A stretch of DNA of 64,000 nt, from the NCBI GenBank assembly GCA_963814875.1, contig CAWFFJ010000015.1, positions 124,001 to 188,000 of the forward strand. Direction: 5' to 3'. Positions within the stretch are counted from its first letter, which is position 1, and every line of letters begins with the position of its first letter. Both the position numbers and the translations under genes were made by a program. Under the pieces are notes generated by a model. That model had not been told where the DNA came from and made no database searches. It saw only the letters and a program-made list of their open reading frames with translations. Source of the DNA: CAVSIS01 sp963814875 (GTDB taxonomy: Bacteria > Acidobacteriota > Thermoanaerobaculia > Thermoanaerobaculales > Sulfomarinibacteraceae). Below, piece after piece: positions 45,786-55,498 of this stretch.

Positions 45786-46972
45786 CTTCCCCTGCCGATC
45801 GAAGCACCGCCAACGCGGCCGCGCGGGCGGCAAGGCGGGTCGCCTTGCCCTGGAACAGCGGGGGTCGGCCGCCGCCACGACCTCCGAGTGCCTCGGCCAC
45901 CTGCGGTCCGACGGTCGCCAGGTCGAGAGCGCTCGCAGCGCCGGCGACCAGGACGAAGACGCCGTCCGGGTCTTCCCCCGCCGTGAGGAGGGCGACCCGA
46001 TCCGGCGCGAGCTCGGCGAGGCGGCGGCCGAGCTCGACCAGAAAGGCGGCGTCCCCGTCCGGCCAGTGACCGTCGAGCACCGCTCCCGAGCCCGCCGCGA
46101 GGGCCGCGGCCTCGGCCCGCGCGAGCTCGCCCGCCAGGCGCTTGATCGTCCGGCGCGCGTCGCGGAGCTGGCTCTCGCGCAGCTCGGTGAGCGCGACCAG
46201 CTCCGCGTCCGGCGCGCCGAGCAGCTCGCGCAGCCTCAGGTTGCGCGCCTCGTGGGCCGCCATCCTTTGGCGCGCACGGTCGCCGGCGACGAAGAACACC
46301 CGGGTGCCACCGCGCAGCCGCTCGGTGCCGACGAGGCCGACCATGCCAAGCTCCGCAGTCGAACGGACGTGGGTGCCGCCGCAGGTGTTGAGGTCGACCC
46401 CCACGAATCTCGACCAGGCGGATGTCGCCGGCGTGCCCCTCCGGCAGGCCGCGGGATCTCACCGGCAGCTCGGCGTAGGCCTCCGCACTCACCCGCCGCG
46501 CGGTGACGGGTCGCGCCGCGCGGACCTCGGCCGCGACGGCCTCCTCGAGCGCCGCGAGCTCCTCGGGGCCGAGCCGCGCGGCGTCGAGCTCGATGTCGGA
46601 CAGCTCGGGGCCGAGGTGGAAGGCGGTCGTGGCCCAGCCAAAGCGGCCGCGGGCGATCGCGGTCAGGAGGTGCTGGGCGGTGTGCTGCTGCATGTGGTCG
46701 AAGCGGCGGGTCCAGTCGAGGGTCATCCTCGCCGGACCGAGTCCGACCGGCGCGGCGAGGAGGTGGACGATCCCTCCCTCACCACGCTGCACGTCGAGCA
46801 CGGCGACCCCGGCCAGAGTGCCGTGGTCGGCGGGCTGGCCGCCGCCCTCCGGGTAGAGCAGGGTGTTGGCGGTGACCGCCCACGGGCGACCGCTCGGGTC
46901 GAGCCCGCACGCGGTCACCTCGGTGTCGAGCTCGGCGAGGTAGGGATCGCGCTCGAAGGCCGGCATGGTCAT
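45730..46972 (-). CDS. Alanyl-tRNA editing protein (AlaX-like), single-base frameshift
   Basis: About 413 residues. It is a free-standing editing domain that hydrolyses Ser- or Gly-tRNA(Ala). The zinc ligands are in QQHTAQHLL (HxxxH) and DLNTCGGTHVRST (CxxxH), and a C-terminal DHHA1-like region follows (LDGHWPDGDAAFLVELGRRL). One extra base in the C run near 46395-46399 splits the frame just before DLNTCGGTH; removal restores LVEIRGVDLNTC. The last 15 or so residues are encoded by a dispersed repeat and replace the normal end. The ATG at 46972 has GAGGGAGG upstream. It is the third gene after lpoB and the COG3014-like gene. Confidence 0.83.
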
Positions 46973-46992
46973 GACGAAGCCCTCCCTCCGGC

Positions 46993-48417
46993 TCAGAACA
47001 CGCGCCGGCTGAGAAACGTCCACCCACCAGCGGCGACCTCGACCGGGATCGTCTCGGTATCGAGGACACGCCCCGAGGGGTCGAGGTACTCGACGGTCAG
47101 CTCGTGGCGGCCCGCGGGAAGGCTCAGTCGCGCCATCGCGAGCTCGCCGGGCAGGGTCAGCCAGCTGCGCGTGTCCGCCCTCTCGGTGAGTGCTCCGAAG
47201 ATGTTGACCAGGACCCCGGCGACCTCGTCGCGCCTCTCCGCGGCCCGGGTCGCGGCGTACTTGGCGAGTGCTCGGATGATCGTCTTGACCAGGATCTTGG
47301 GGCGCTTCGCCTCGAAGGTCGCGAGCGCACGGCGGCTGAGGTCGTCGACCGGTACGGCGAATGCCGACGACGCGCCGGTGGCCGTGATCCGCGCCGTCGC
47401 CGCCCTCCTTGACGAAGGCTGCACCATGGTCGGCATCGCCACGGTGAGCCAGTAGTCCACCCTGGCGGAGGTCGGCACCACCCACGCCGGGCCCGCGCGC
47501 AGCGCCAGCTCCGCGGCCCACAGGCCGGAGTCGGCGTAGCGGTCGCTCGACAGGATCGGCAGGTTGAGGACGACCTGGTCCTTGTGTGCCACCCAGCCCG
47601 ACTCGACCACGAGCACCACGTGACCGGTGTCAGGGGGCTCGGGCGGTCGCTCGGACGAGAACACCGACGGCAGCTCCTCGGCGAGGGTGGCCAGCTCGCT
47701 GGCGAAGCCGAGCCGACGCGCCGTGCGCCCGAGGTCCTCGGCGAGCCACGGCGGCGGCGAGATCCCGGTCGTGGCAGCGTCGGCGACGTAGGCGCGGGCG
47801 GCGTTGGCGTACGCGATGTAGGCGTCGTTGGTCTCCCCGTTCGACTCGTAGAGCATGCCGGCGAGGTGGTGCAGGAAGCCGTCGTCGCCGAACCGGCCGA
47901 GGGCTCCGCCGGGGGTCTCGCCGCCAAGCTCGGCGAGGGTTGCCTCGGCCGAGCGCGCCAGCAGCAGCGAGGCCTTGCGCGCCTCGACCACCGCCTCGCC
48001 CCGCTCACCGACGGAGATGTAGTTGAAGGCACGGTAGTAGGGCACCATCGCGAGCTCGAAGGGCTCGGCACGGTAGCTGATCGTGGTGTCGTTGGTGATC
48101 AGCGACACCGCCGCCCGGGACACGCTGCGGGAGTAGAGGGCGTCGGCGAGGTTCTCCGCCTGCTGGAAGACGGCGTTGGACTCGGCAAAACGTCCGGCAA
48201 GGTGCAGCACCTGGCCGTGCTCGAGCAGGGTGAGCAGCCGGTTGCTGGAGCTGGTTCCATGCTCGATGCTCGCCAGGGCCCGGTCGAACCGGCCGGCCGC
48301 GAGCTCGGGCCGCAAGGCGAGGTTGGTGGCGGAGTAGGTGACGCAGCCGGCGGCGACAAGGAACGCGGCTGCGGCGCACACCCGCACTCCGCGATGCCCC
48401 GGGCTCAGCACGCGCAT
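46993..48417 (-). CDS. COG3014-like lipoprotein with TPR-like helices
   Basis: A 474-residue protein starting with a lipoprotein signal peptide (lipobox VAAGC, Cys about residue 24). A helical, TPR-like body follows (RFDRALASIEHGTSSSNRLL, AESNAVFQQAENLADAL), and the C-terminal half is richer in beta strands (GHVVLVVESGWVAHK). It resembles the uncharacterised COG3014 proteins that are often encoded beside lpoB; I give no function beyond a likely cell-envelope role. It lies 28 bp after lpoB and 20 bp before the alanyl-tRNA editing gene. The ATG at 48417 is the start that places the signal peptide at the N-terminus. Confidence 0.72.
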   Translation of the reverse strand: MRVLSPGHRGVRVCAAAAFLVAAGCVTYSATNLALRPELAAGRFDRALASIEHGTSSSNRLLTLLEHGQVLHLAGRFAESNAVFQQAENLADALYSRSVSRAAVSLITNDTTISYRAEPFELAMVPYYRAFNYISVGERGEAVVEARKASLLLARSAEATLAELGGETPGGALGRFGDDGFLHHLAGMLYESNGETNDAYIAYANAARAYVADAATTGISPPPWLAEDLGRTARRLGFASELATLAEELPSVFSSERPPEPPDTGHVVLVVESGWVAHKDQVVLNLPILSSDRYADSGLWAAELALRAGPAWVVPTSARVDYWLTVAMPTMVQPSSRRAATARITATGASSAFAVPVDDLSRRALATFEAKRPKILVKTIIRALAKYAATRAAERRDEVAGVLVNIFGALTERADTRSWLTLPGELAMARLSLPAGRHELTVEYLDPSGRVLDTETIPVEVAAGGWTFLSRRVF

Positions 48418-48445
48418 CCCGTCACCGCCCGCTACCCGGCGCTGG

Positions 48446-49048
48446 TCACGGCCGGTAGGAGCTGCGCCCGACGAACTTCTTGATCTTGGTGGAGCCGCTC
48501 CACACCTTGACGTTGGTCTCGAGGTCGACCAGGTAGGAGTCGACCTGGTAGTACTTGACCTCGTCCTTGCCCTCGCGGTCGGAGATGGCGTTGATCTCGC
48601 CGAGCAGCATGTAGTCGGCGCCGTGCTCTCGGCCCCACTGCTTGACCGTCTCCTCGGCCGCGTAGCGCTGCTGATCCTCACGCTCCGCCCGCACCCCCTC
48701 GCGCTCCTCCGGCGAGGCGACGACCGTCACCCGGCCTGAGTTGATGAAGGTGCGCTCGAGGTCGGCGACCAGGGTCTTGACCGGAATGTGCTCGGCGGTC
48801 TTGTTGCGGAAGTCCCCGATGATGACCGCAGGCTTCTTCCCCTTCGCCTCGAGATGGTTCTCGACCCACGCGGTGTCGAGCGACTGCTGAACGAGGTCGC
48901 GCGCGACCTGCTGGCTGTCGACATCGTTCCAGCGCCCGGAAAGATCGATCTGCTCCTCAACCGGCACCCGCGTCACCGTCGTCGAGCAGGCGCCGAGGAG
49001 CGCCGCCAAGGCTGCCGCGACCACCACGATGCATGAGCTGCTGCGCAT
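48446..49048 (-). CDS. lpoB: LpoB-type penicillin-binding-protein activator lipoprotein
   Basis: A 200-residue outer-membrane lipoprotein (lipobox ALLGACS). LpoB proteins cross the periplasm and switch on the peptidoglycan synthase PBP1b. The globular domain is recognised from AVIIGDFRNKTAEHIPVKTL, ADYMLLGEINAISD and YYQVDSYLVDLETNVKVWSG. The ATG at 49048 follows a GGGGGTGGGT ribosome site; an in-frame GTG four codons earlier is less likely. First gene of a three-gene operon. Confidence 0.88.
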   Translation of the reverse strand: MRSSSCIVVVAAALAALLGACSTTVTRVPVEEQIDLSGRWNDVDSQQVARDLVQQSLDTAWVENHLEAKGKKPAVIIGDFRNKTAEHIPVKTLVADLERTFINSGRVTVVASPEEREGVRAEREDQQRYAAEETVKQWGREHGADYMLLGEINAISDREGKDEVKYYQVDSYLVDLETNVKVWSGSTKIKKFVGRSSYRP

Positions 49049-49102
49049 ACCCACCCCCACGGCAGCGCCGCCGGGGCGCCGCCGAGACGCATTCTACGTG
49101 AA

Positions 49103-49131
49103 TTGACTTGCCCCCCGGAGCGCGCTAGCGT
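49103..49131 (+). promoter_or_regulatory. Promoter giving a probable leaderless message
   Basis: TTGACT at 49103-49108 and TAGCGT at 49126-49131 are 17 bases apart. Transcription would begin at about 49138, right at the ATG at 49140, and no ribosome site precedes that ATG. Confidence 0.5.
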
Positions 49132-49139
49132 CCGGCGCC

Positions 49140-50423
49140 ATGGCACTGCATACGCGGATCCTGCTTGGCCTCACACTCGGCGCCGCCGCCGGGATCGCGG
49201 TCAACCTCGGCGCAGACGGCAGCGACGCGGTCGCTCGCCTGGTCTCGGTCTCGACCGAGCCGGTCGGCCGGATGTGGCTCAACGCGCTGGTGATGGTGGT
49301 CATCCCGCTGATCCTGTCCACTCTTTCCTGCGGCGTCGCCGGGCTCGGCAGCCTGCGCCGGCTCGGCCGCATCAGCGCCCGAACGGTGCTCGGCTTCGTG
49401 TCACTGACCGCCCTGTCGGCGATGCTCGGCCTGCTGCTCATGAACGTGGTCGCGCCTGGGCGCCACCTCGCCCCGGAGGTCACCGCCCGTCTCATGGAGA
49501 CGTACCGGGGCCAGACCGAGGGCGCCATGGGCCTCGCCAAGGGCGCCCTCGGGGTCGACCTCCTGGTCCGGATCATCCCCCGCAACCCGGTCGCCGCGGC
49601 GGCCGAGGGCAACATGCTCGGGGTGATCTTCTTCTCGATCATGCTCGGGGTCGGCCTGACCGCGGTCTCCCGCGAGCGGGGCAAGCCGCTGCTCGACGCC
49701 CTCGAGAGCCTCGGGCACGTCACGGTCGCGATCATCGAGCTGGTCATGAAGCTCGCCCCGATCGGCGTGTTCTGCCTCATCTTCAGCGTCACCGCACGAT
49801 TCGGGCTCGGGATCCTGACGGCGCTGCTCGGCTACGTCGTGACCGTGCTCGCCGGTCTGATCCTGTTCCAGACCGTGGTCTACCCGGTGCTCCTGGTCCT
49901 CGTGGTCCGCTGCCCGCCGCTCAAGTTCATGCGCGCAATCCAGACCGTGATGTTGACGGCCTTCTCGACCTCGTCGTCGAATGCGACCCTGCCGACGACC
50001 CTGCGCACCGCGGAGGAGGTGCTCGGCATCCCGCGCGAGATCGCGGGCTTCGTGCTCCCTCTCGGCGCGACCCTCAACATGAACGGCACCGCCCTCTTCG
50101 AGGGCTGCACCGTGCTCTTCCTGGCCCAGGTCTTCGGCGTCCACCTCAGCCTGGCGGCGCAGCTGATCGTGATCCTGATGTCGGTGCTGACCGCGATCGG
50201 GACCGCCGGCATCCCGGGGGGCTCGATCCCGCTGCTCATGATGGTGCTCGGCATGGTCGGCGTCCCGGTCGAGGGGATCGCGATCATCCTCGGCGTCGAC
50301 CGGATACTCGACATGTGCCGCACGGTGCTCAACGTCAGCGGCGACCTGGTGACGTCGGCCATGGTCGCACGCTTCGAGGAGGGCTGGGACGGGTCCGCCA
50401 TCGTGCTCGAGCGTGACCAATGA
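49140..50423 (+). CDS. Dicarboxylate/amino acid:cation symporter (DAACS family)
   Basis: A 427-residue inner-membrane carrier of the GltP/DctA family with eight helices and two hairpins. The serine-rich hairpin 1 tip reads FSTSSSNATLPTTL, helix 7 has the cation site LNMNGTALFEG (NMDGT type), and hairpin 2 is GTAGIPGGSIPLLMMVL. The final Asp/Asn region is DRILDMCRTVLNVSGD, matching positions that bind a dicarboxylate or acidic amino acid. The ATG at 49140 lies at the predicted transcription start, so translation may be leaderless. Substrate is C4-dicarboxylate or glutamate/aspartate; the sequence does not decide. Confidence 0.92.
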   Translation: MALHTRILLGLTLGAAAGIAVNLGADGSDAVARLVSVSTEPVGRMWLNALVMVVIPLILSTLSCGVAGLGSLRRLGRISARTVLGFVSLTALSAMLGLLLMNVVAPGRHLAPEVTARLMETYRGQTEGAMGLAKGALGVDLLVRIIPRNPVAAAAEGNMLGVIFFSIMLGVGLTAVSRERGKPLLDALESLGHVTVAIIELVMKLAPIGVFCLIFSVTARFGLGILTALLGYVVTVLAGLILFQTVVYPVLLVLVVRCPPLKFMRAIQTVMLTAFSTSSSNATLPTTLRTAEEVLGIPREIAGFVLPLGATLNMNGTALFEGCTVLFLAQVFGVHLSLAAQLIVILMSVLTAIGTAGIPGGSIPLLMMVLGMVGVPVEGIAIILGVDRILDMCRTVLNVSGDLVTSAMVARFEEGWDGSAIVLERDQ

Positions 50424-50513
50424 GGCGCCCATGGCGGGCCTCTCGGCGTACTCTGGGACGAGACCCGCGGCTCAAGGGCGGGTCGGATGCGGACCGCCAA
50501 GGAGGCCGCGGCC

Positions 50514-51440
50514 ATGAGCTCACCCGTCGACCGTGAGTCCGGTTTCTTCAAGGACCTGATCGACAACCTCTACGACGGCGTCTACCTGGTCGACTCCGAG
50601 CGCCGCATCACCTACTGGAACCAGGCCGCCGAGCGCCTCACCGGCTACACTGCGGACGAAGTCGTCGGCAAGCTCTGCTCCGGCAACCTGCTCGCCCACG
50701 TAGACCACGAGGGGCGGCCGCTGTGCTCGACCGAGCTCTGCCCAGCGGCGGCGGCCATGCGCGAAGGCGCGGCGAGGGACGAGCAGGTCTTCCTGCGCCA
50801 CCGCGACGGCCACCGAGTTGCGGTCCGCACCAAGATTGCACCGATCCGCAGCCCGGAGGGCCGCATCGTGGGCGCGCTCGAGGTCTTCAGCGACGACTCC
50901 GCGGCGGTCGCCACCGCCCAGGAGATCGCGCGCCTCGAGACTGCCGCCCTGCTCGACACCGTCACCGGGGTCGGCAACCGGCGCCTCGCGGAGCTCGAGC
51001 TCGACGGCCGTCTCGGTGCGCTGGCGCGGCACGGGTGGGCGCTCGGTGTCGCCTTCGTCGACATCGATCACTTCAAAGCGGTCAACGATGCCCACGGTCA
51101 TGCGGTCGGCGATGCCGTGTTGCGACTGGTCGCGCAGACCCTCAAGCGTGCCCTGCGCAGCTCCGACGCGGTCGCGCGTTGGGGCGGCGAGGAGCTGGTG
51201 CTCCTGCTCGCCGACCCGGGGACGAGCGGCCTCGGCGAGCTGTGCGAACGGCTCGGCCGCCTGGTCGCCTCGGCCCAGGTCATGCACGAGGGGGAACCTG
51301 TCAAGGTGACCGTGTCGATCGGCGCGACGCTCGCCCGGGCCCAGGACGAGGCTGCGGATGTGGTCGCCCGCGCCGACCGCTTGATGTACGCGAGCAAGGA
51401 CGCGGGCCGCAACCGGGTCACCGTCGACACCGCGGGCTGA
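50514..51440 (+). CDS. PAS-GGDEF diguanylate cyclase
   Basis: A 308-residue cytoplasmic enzyme making cyclic di-GMP. A PAS domain (about 15-125; LYDGVYLVDSERRITYWNQAAERLTGYT) is followed by a GGDEF domain with VDIDHFKAVNDAHGHAVGD and the active motif GGEEL in ARWGGEELV. The inhibitory I-site RSSD lies five residues before it, so product inhibition is likely. A Cys pair in the PAS region (SGNLLAHVD to CSTELCPAA) is typical of a PAS subfamily with a conserved Cys-rich loop. The ATG at 50514 has AAGGAGG upstream. No receiver domain. Confidence 0.92.
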   Translation: MSSPVDRESGFFKDLIDNLYDGVYLVDSERRITYWNQAAERLTGYTADEVVGKLCSGNLLAHVDHEGRPLCSTELCPAAAAMREGAARDEQVFLRHRDGHRVAVRTKIAPIRSPEGRIVGALEVFSDDSAAVATAQEIARLETAALLDTVTGVGNRRLAELELDGRLGALARHGWALGVAFVDIDHFKAVNDAHGHAVGDAVLRLVAQTLKRALRSSDAVARWGGEELVLLLADPGTSGLGELCERLGRLVASAQVMHEGEPVKVTVSIGATLARAQDEAADVVARADRLMYASKDAGRNRVTVDTAG

Positions 51441-51493
51441 GGAGGCCGGGACGGCGCGCCGGCCCGTTCCCTGCCGTCAGCCCTTCACTCCTG

Positions 51494-51656
51494 GAGGCCC
51501 GGCCGGGAACCCCCCGCGAAGCGAGAATCGCGAGAAGGCGTGAGATGTGGCGCCGGAAGGGCGCAGATGTAGTCCTTCTATTTCAAGAACTTCCGGCGCC
51601 GCAGATTGCACCTCAGTCGCGATTCAAACCCTTGAGGGGGTTTCCGGCCGGGCCTC
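51494..51656. repeat. Nested inverted repeats between convergent genes
   Basis: Outer arms GAGGCCCGGCCGGGAACCCC (from 51494) and its near-perfect complement at 51636-51656 enclose a second, perfect 11-bp pair, GGCGCCGGAAG at 51549-51559 with CTTCCGGCGCC at 51590-51600. The right end touches the stop codon of manC. It may fold into a cruciform and terminate both transcripts. Confidence 0.65.
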
Positions 51657-52765
51657 TAGCTCTGCACCCGTGGATCCGGATCGCCGTCGTCCGTCGGGAG
51701 GCTCTCGACCAGCGCCTTGACCTCCTCGGCCCGGTCGCGGTGGACGACCAGTGTCCGGCGGCCGGCACGGACCACGACGAGATCGCGGACGCCGACCAGG
51801 GCGACGGTCTCCTCCGGGTCTTCCGCGAAGACCAGGTTGTCCTCGGCATCGAGCACGTGAAGACGGGCGTGGCGGCGGTTGCCGAAGCGGTCCGCCTCGA
51901 GGTGCTCGCCGAGAGCGATCCAGCCCCCGACATCGCTCCAGCTGAAGCTCGAGCGCACGCATCGCACGTCCCTCGCCCGCTCCATGATCGCGTAGTCGAC
52001 CGAGATCCGCGGCAGCGGCTCGAAGGCCGCGGCGAGAGCCGCCTCCCATGCCGCGGTTCCGTCCGCCGTGACCGCCTGCTCGAGGGCCTCGAGGTGCCCC
52101 GGAAGGTGGCGCGCGAGCTCCGCCAGGATCGAACCGGCGGTCCACGCGAACATGCCCGAGTTCCACAGGTAGATCCCGGCCATGAGGTAGGTCCGCGCAG
52201 TCACCGGGTCGGGCTTCTCGTGGAAGCGGGCGAGACGGTAGTGCTCGACCCCGTCGTCCACCCCGATCCGTTCACCGAGCTCGAGGTAGCCGTAAGCGGT
52301 CGCCGGCGAGGTCGGGGGGATGCCGAAGGTGTAAAGCGCTGACGACAGCCGCGCCGCCCGGGCGGCCGAAAGCGCCGCACGGTGGAAGGCCTCGACCGGC
52401 GAGATGAGGTGATCGGCGGTGACGGTGAGCATCACCGGGTCGCCGAAGCGCCGCCGCGCGAGCAGGGCGCCGAGGCAGACCGCCGCCGCGGTGTCGCGGC
52501 GCGCGGGCTCGCCAATGACGTTGTCCACCGGCAGCTGCGGGAGGTGCTGCCGCACCTGGGACACGAAGGCGCGCTGGGTGAGGACCAGCGTGCGCTCCGG
52601 CGGGACCAGCCCGACGAGCCGATCGACCGCGAGCTGGAGCAGGCTGCGCTCACCCACCAGCGCGTGAAACTGCTTCGGCCGTTCTGGCGTGGATAACGGC
52701 CAGAAGCGCGTTCCCACACCGCCGGCCATGACCACCGCGACGAGCTCGTTCGCTGCCTCAGCCAC
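51656..52765 (-). CDS. manC: Mannose-1-phosphate guanylyltransferase
   Basis: A 369-residue nucleotidyltransferase forming GDP-mannose from mannose 1-phosphate and GTP. The signature GGVGTRFWPLS followed by ERPKQFHAL is at the N-terminus. Further family blocks are EPARRDTAAAVCLGAL, FHEKPDPVTARTYL, YLWNSGMFAW and SFSWSDVGGW. The isomerase domain found in bifunctional ManC/AlgA is absent, consistent with the length. GDP-mannose would feed surface polysaccharide or glycan synthesis; the twin glycosyltransferase is far away. It stands alone, convergent with the GGDEF gene. Confidence 0.93.
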   Translation of the reverse strand: MAEAANELVAVVMAGGVGTRFWPLSTPERPKQFHALVGERSLLQLAVDRLVGLVPPERTLVLTQRAFVSQVRQHLPQLPVDNVIGEPARRDTAAAVCLGALLARRRFGDPVMLTVTADHLISPVEAFHRAALSAARAARLSSALYTFGIPPTSPATAYGYLELGERIGVDDGVEHYRLARFHEKPDPVTARTYLMAGIYLWNSGMFAWTAGSILAELARHLPGHLEALEQAVTADGTAAWEAALAAAFEPLPRISVDYAIMERARDVRCVRSSFSWSDVGGWIALGEHLEADRFGNRRHARLHVLDAEDNLVFAEDPEETVALVGVRDLVVVRAGRRTLVVHRDRAEEVKALVESLPTDDGDPDPRVQS

Positions 52766-52961
52766 CTCGCGTCCTCCCGCGGGCTGCCCGAGGCCCGACC
52801 CGCCCGCTCAATGCGATGGTACACGGACACTCCGGCTCGTAAGGCGAGAGCCGCCGCGCTTGTGTGTCCGAAACTGGGAGAATCCCCTCCGGGAGGCGAG
52901 CAGCGCATCCCAAGCAGCGCACACCGCAGAGCCCGTTCACGGTGCTCGGCGGTGCGCGGTG

Positions 52962-53669
52962 CTACGCGAGGTCGAAGAGGAGGATCTCTGCGCCGCCGGG
53001 GCGACCGGCCAGCGCCAGGACGTCCGCGCCGCTGACGGCGAGCCCATCCCCTTCGGCGAGCTCCTCGCCGGCGGCCTCCAGCGACCCTGTCACTACCTGC
53101 AGCCAGGCGTGGCGACCTCGCGCCAGTGCGTGCTCGAGATGCATTCCGTGGGCGATTTCCCCCCGCAGGATGGTCACGTCCTGGTGGACGGTGAGCGAAC
53201 CGTCGCGGCCGTCGGGTGACGCTACCGTGATCAGCGCTCCGGGCCGGGGCGCGAACGCGCGCTGCTCGTAGCTCGGAGTCAGGCCCTGGCGCTCGGGCTC
53301 GATCCAGATCTGGAGGAAGCGGACCGCCTCGTCGGGCGACGGGTTGAACTCGGAGTGCAGGATGCCGGTCCCGGCACTCATACGCTGCACCTCGCCGGGG
53401 CGGATCACCGACCCGGTGCCGAGGCTGTCGCGGTGCTCCAGCGCTCCTTCCACCACCACCGACACGATCTCCATGTCGCGGTGGGGGTGGGTCCCGAAGC
53501 CCTTCCCCGGTGCGACGCGGTCGTCGTTGATCACGCGCAGCGCGCTGAAACCCATCTGAGCCGGGTCCCAGTAGTCCGCGAAGGAAAACGTGTGCCGACT
53601 GTCGAGCCAACCGAGGTTGCTGACGCCGCGATCGGCGGCCCTGCGAATCCTGATCTCCGGTCCGGTCAT
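52962..53669 (-). CDS. Pirin family protein
   Basis: A 235-residue bicupin. The N-terminal cupin keeps the metal-binding set HPHRDMEIVSVV, then HSEFN after GTGILHSE, and the start GWLDSRHTFSFADYWDP is diagnostic of pirin. Bacterial pirins are iron proteins with dioxygenase (quercetinase-like) or regulatory roles; which applies here is unknown. The ATG at 53669 has GGGAGG upstream. The gene stands alone. Confidence 0.92.
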   Translation of the reverse strand: MTGPEIRIRRAADRGVSNLGWLDSRHTFSFADYWDPAQMGFSALRVINDDRVAPGKGFGTHPHRDMEIVSVVVEGALEHRDSLGTGSVIRPGEVQRMSAGTGILHSEFNPSPDEAVRFLQIWIEPERQGLTPSYEQRAFAPRPGALITVASPDGRDGSLTVHQDVTILRGEIAHGMHLEHALARGRHAWLQVVTGSLEAAGEELAEGDGLAVSGADVLALAGRPGGAEILLFDLA

Positions 53670-53885
53670 GCTGGCCTCCCCCGGCGGCGAGGTGTCGCCG
53701 TCGTGCTCAGCCTCGATCAACACAGTTCAATGTCAAATCATTTCATATCGATCTCGCTGCAACCTCCACACCGGGGCAGCCGTACATCCTGGAAACCCAC
53801 TCCTGGGACGCGGTAGAGCACGCCAAAGGCTGTCGCGTGCAATGCTCGCGCCGCGCGCCCGGGCCATTCGAACAGGAGGAGCGTC

Positions 53886-55356
53886 ATGCCCCGAGTTGCA
53901 GTTCTGAGCTGTGCCCTGGTCCTGGCGGTTGCCGCAGCCGGCTGTTCCCGGATCACCGAACCGCCCGCGCCGACCACGATCCCGATCACGACCACGTCCG
54001 AGCAGGCACGAGCGAACTACCTCGAAGGGCGAGCGCTGCTCGAGTCGCTCCGGGCGACCGACGCGCGGTCCCACTTCGAGCGGGCGGTCGAGCTTGACCC
54101 CGGATTTGCGCTGGCTCACCTCGGAATGGCCAACACCGCTCCCTCGGCGGCGGAGTTTTTCGCCGCGCTCGACCGCGCCACCGCCGCAGTCGACAACGTC
54201 AGCGAGGGGGAAAAGCTGCTGATCGAGGCGCTCGCCGCCGGGGTCAACGGCGAGCCAGCACGTCAGAAGGAGCTCCTCGACGCCTTGGTGGCCGCATTCC
54301 CGGAGGATCCGAGGGCATTGACAGGTCTGGCCAATTACTACTTCGGCCGCCAGGAGTGGTCCGAGGCCGCGTCGCGCTACCGGCGCGTCACCGAGCTCGA
54401 GCCGACCTTCTCCCAGGCCTACAACCAGCTCGGCTACGCCCTGCGCTTCGAAGGCGAATACGCCGGTGCCGAGGCCGCCTTCCAGCACTACGTCGCGCTT
54501 GTACCCGACGAGCCCAACCCCTACGACTCCTATGCCGAGCTGCTGATGAAGATGGGCCGGTTCGACGAGTCGATCGCGCGCTACCGGGAAGCGCTCGAGC
54601 GCAATCCGAACTTCGTCGCGTCCTACGTAGGGATCGCGCTCGACCAGACCCTGCTCGGCAATGGCGACGTCGCCCGCGCGACCCTGGCCGAGCTCGAGGC
54701 GAAGTCCCGCAACGACGGAGAGCGTCGCGCGGCGTGCTTCCAGGCCGCGGTCACTCGCCTCCACGAGAGCGACGCCGACGGCGCGCTCGCCGATCTCACG
54801 CGTCAGTACGCGATCGCGGAGGCCGCCGGCGACAAGGCCGCCATGGCCGGCGACCTCAACCTGATGGGGAACGTGCTGCTGTCCGCCGGACGGACGGATG
54901 AGGCGCTGGCGAAGTTCGAGCAGGGCGTCGAGACTTCGGATGCCTCGAACGCCACCGACGAGGTCAAGAATGGGGCCCACCGCAATCACGACTTCGACCT
55001 CGGTCGGGTCGAGCTCGCCCGCGGCGAAGCCGACGCCGCGGCTCGAGACCGCCGCCCGCTACCTCGCGGCGACCGAAGCCAGCGGCGTCGCCTTCGAGCG
55101 CTGGCAGGCCCACCATCTCGCGGGCCTTGTCGCAGGTGCGCAGGGCGATTGGACGACCGCGCTTACCGAGCTCGGACAGGCCAACCCGCAGGATCCCCGG
55201 GTGCTGCTGGACACCGCTCGGGCCTTGGTCGCGGCAGGCCGCCGCGACGAAGCGGCGACCGCCTGCCGCCAGGCCGCCGAGTTCAACGGCCTCGGGATCA
55301 ACTACGCCCTCGCCCGGCCCCGGGCGAAGGCCCTCCTGGCCGAGCTCGGGGCGTGA
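53886..55356 (+). CDS. TPR-repeat lipoprotein, single-base frameshift
   Basis: About 489 residues. A lipoprotein signal (lipobox VAAAGC, Cys about residue 20) is followed by a series of TPR units. Examples are SHFERAVELDPGFALAHLGM, EWSEAASRYRRVTELEPTF, DESIARYREALERNPNFVAS and, after the frame change, GAQGDWTTALTELGQANPQD. An extra base near 55040 moves the frame; the corrected end is RPRAKALLAELGA. AGGAGG lies just before the ATG. It probably acts as a periplasmic or outer-membrane scaffold. The gene is preceded by an AT-rich patch (about 53720-53760) that may hold the promoter. Confidence 0.75.
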
Positions 55357-55358
55357 CT

Positions 55359-55487
55359 GGGCAGAGGCCCTGAGCGATGAGTGGGAGGTCGAGACGCGGC
55401 CGGGGGCCTCTGCCCTGCGGGCTCGAGTCTGGATGCGCACAGCGCATCCCAAGCTGCGCGTGTCCTGGACCCCTCCGTGGGGTCCAG
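55359..55487. terminator. Hairpins between convergent genes
   Basis: GGGCAGAGGCCC (55359-55370) pairs with GGGCCTCTGCCC (55404-55415). A second hairpin, CTGGACCCC/GGGGTCCAG with a 5-base loop, lies at 55465-55487. They sit between the TPR lipoprotein and pldA and may stop transcription from both sides. No T tract follows either stem. Confidence 0.5.
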
Positions 55488-55498
55488 GGCGCGCGCTG

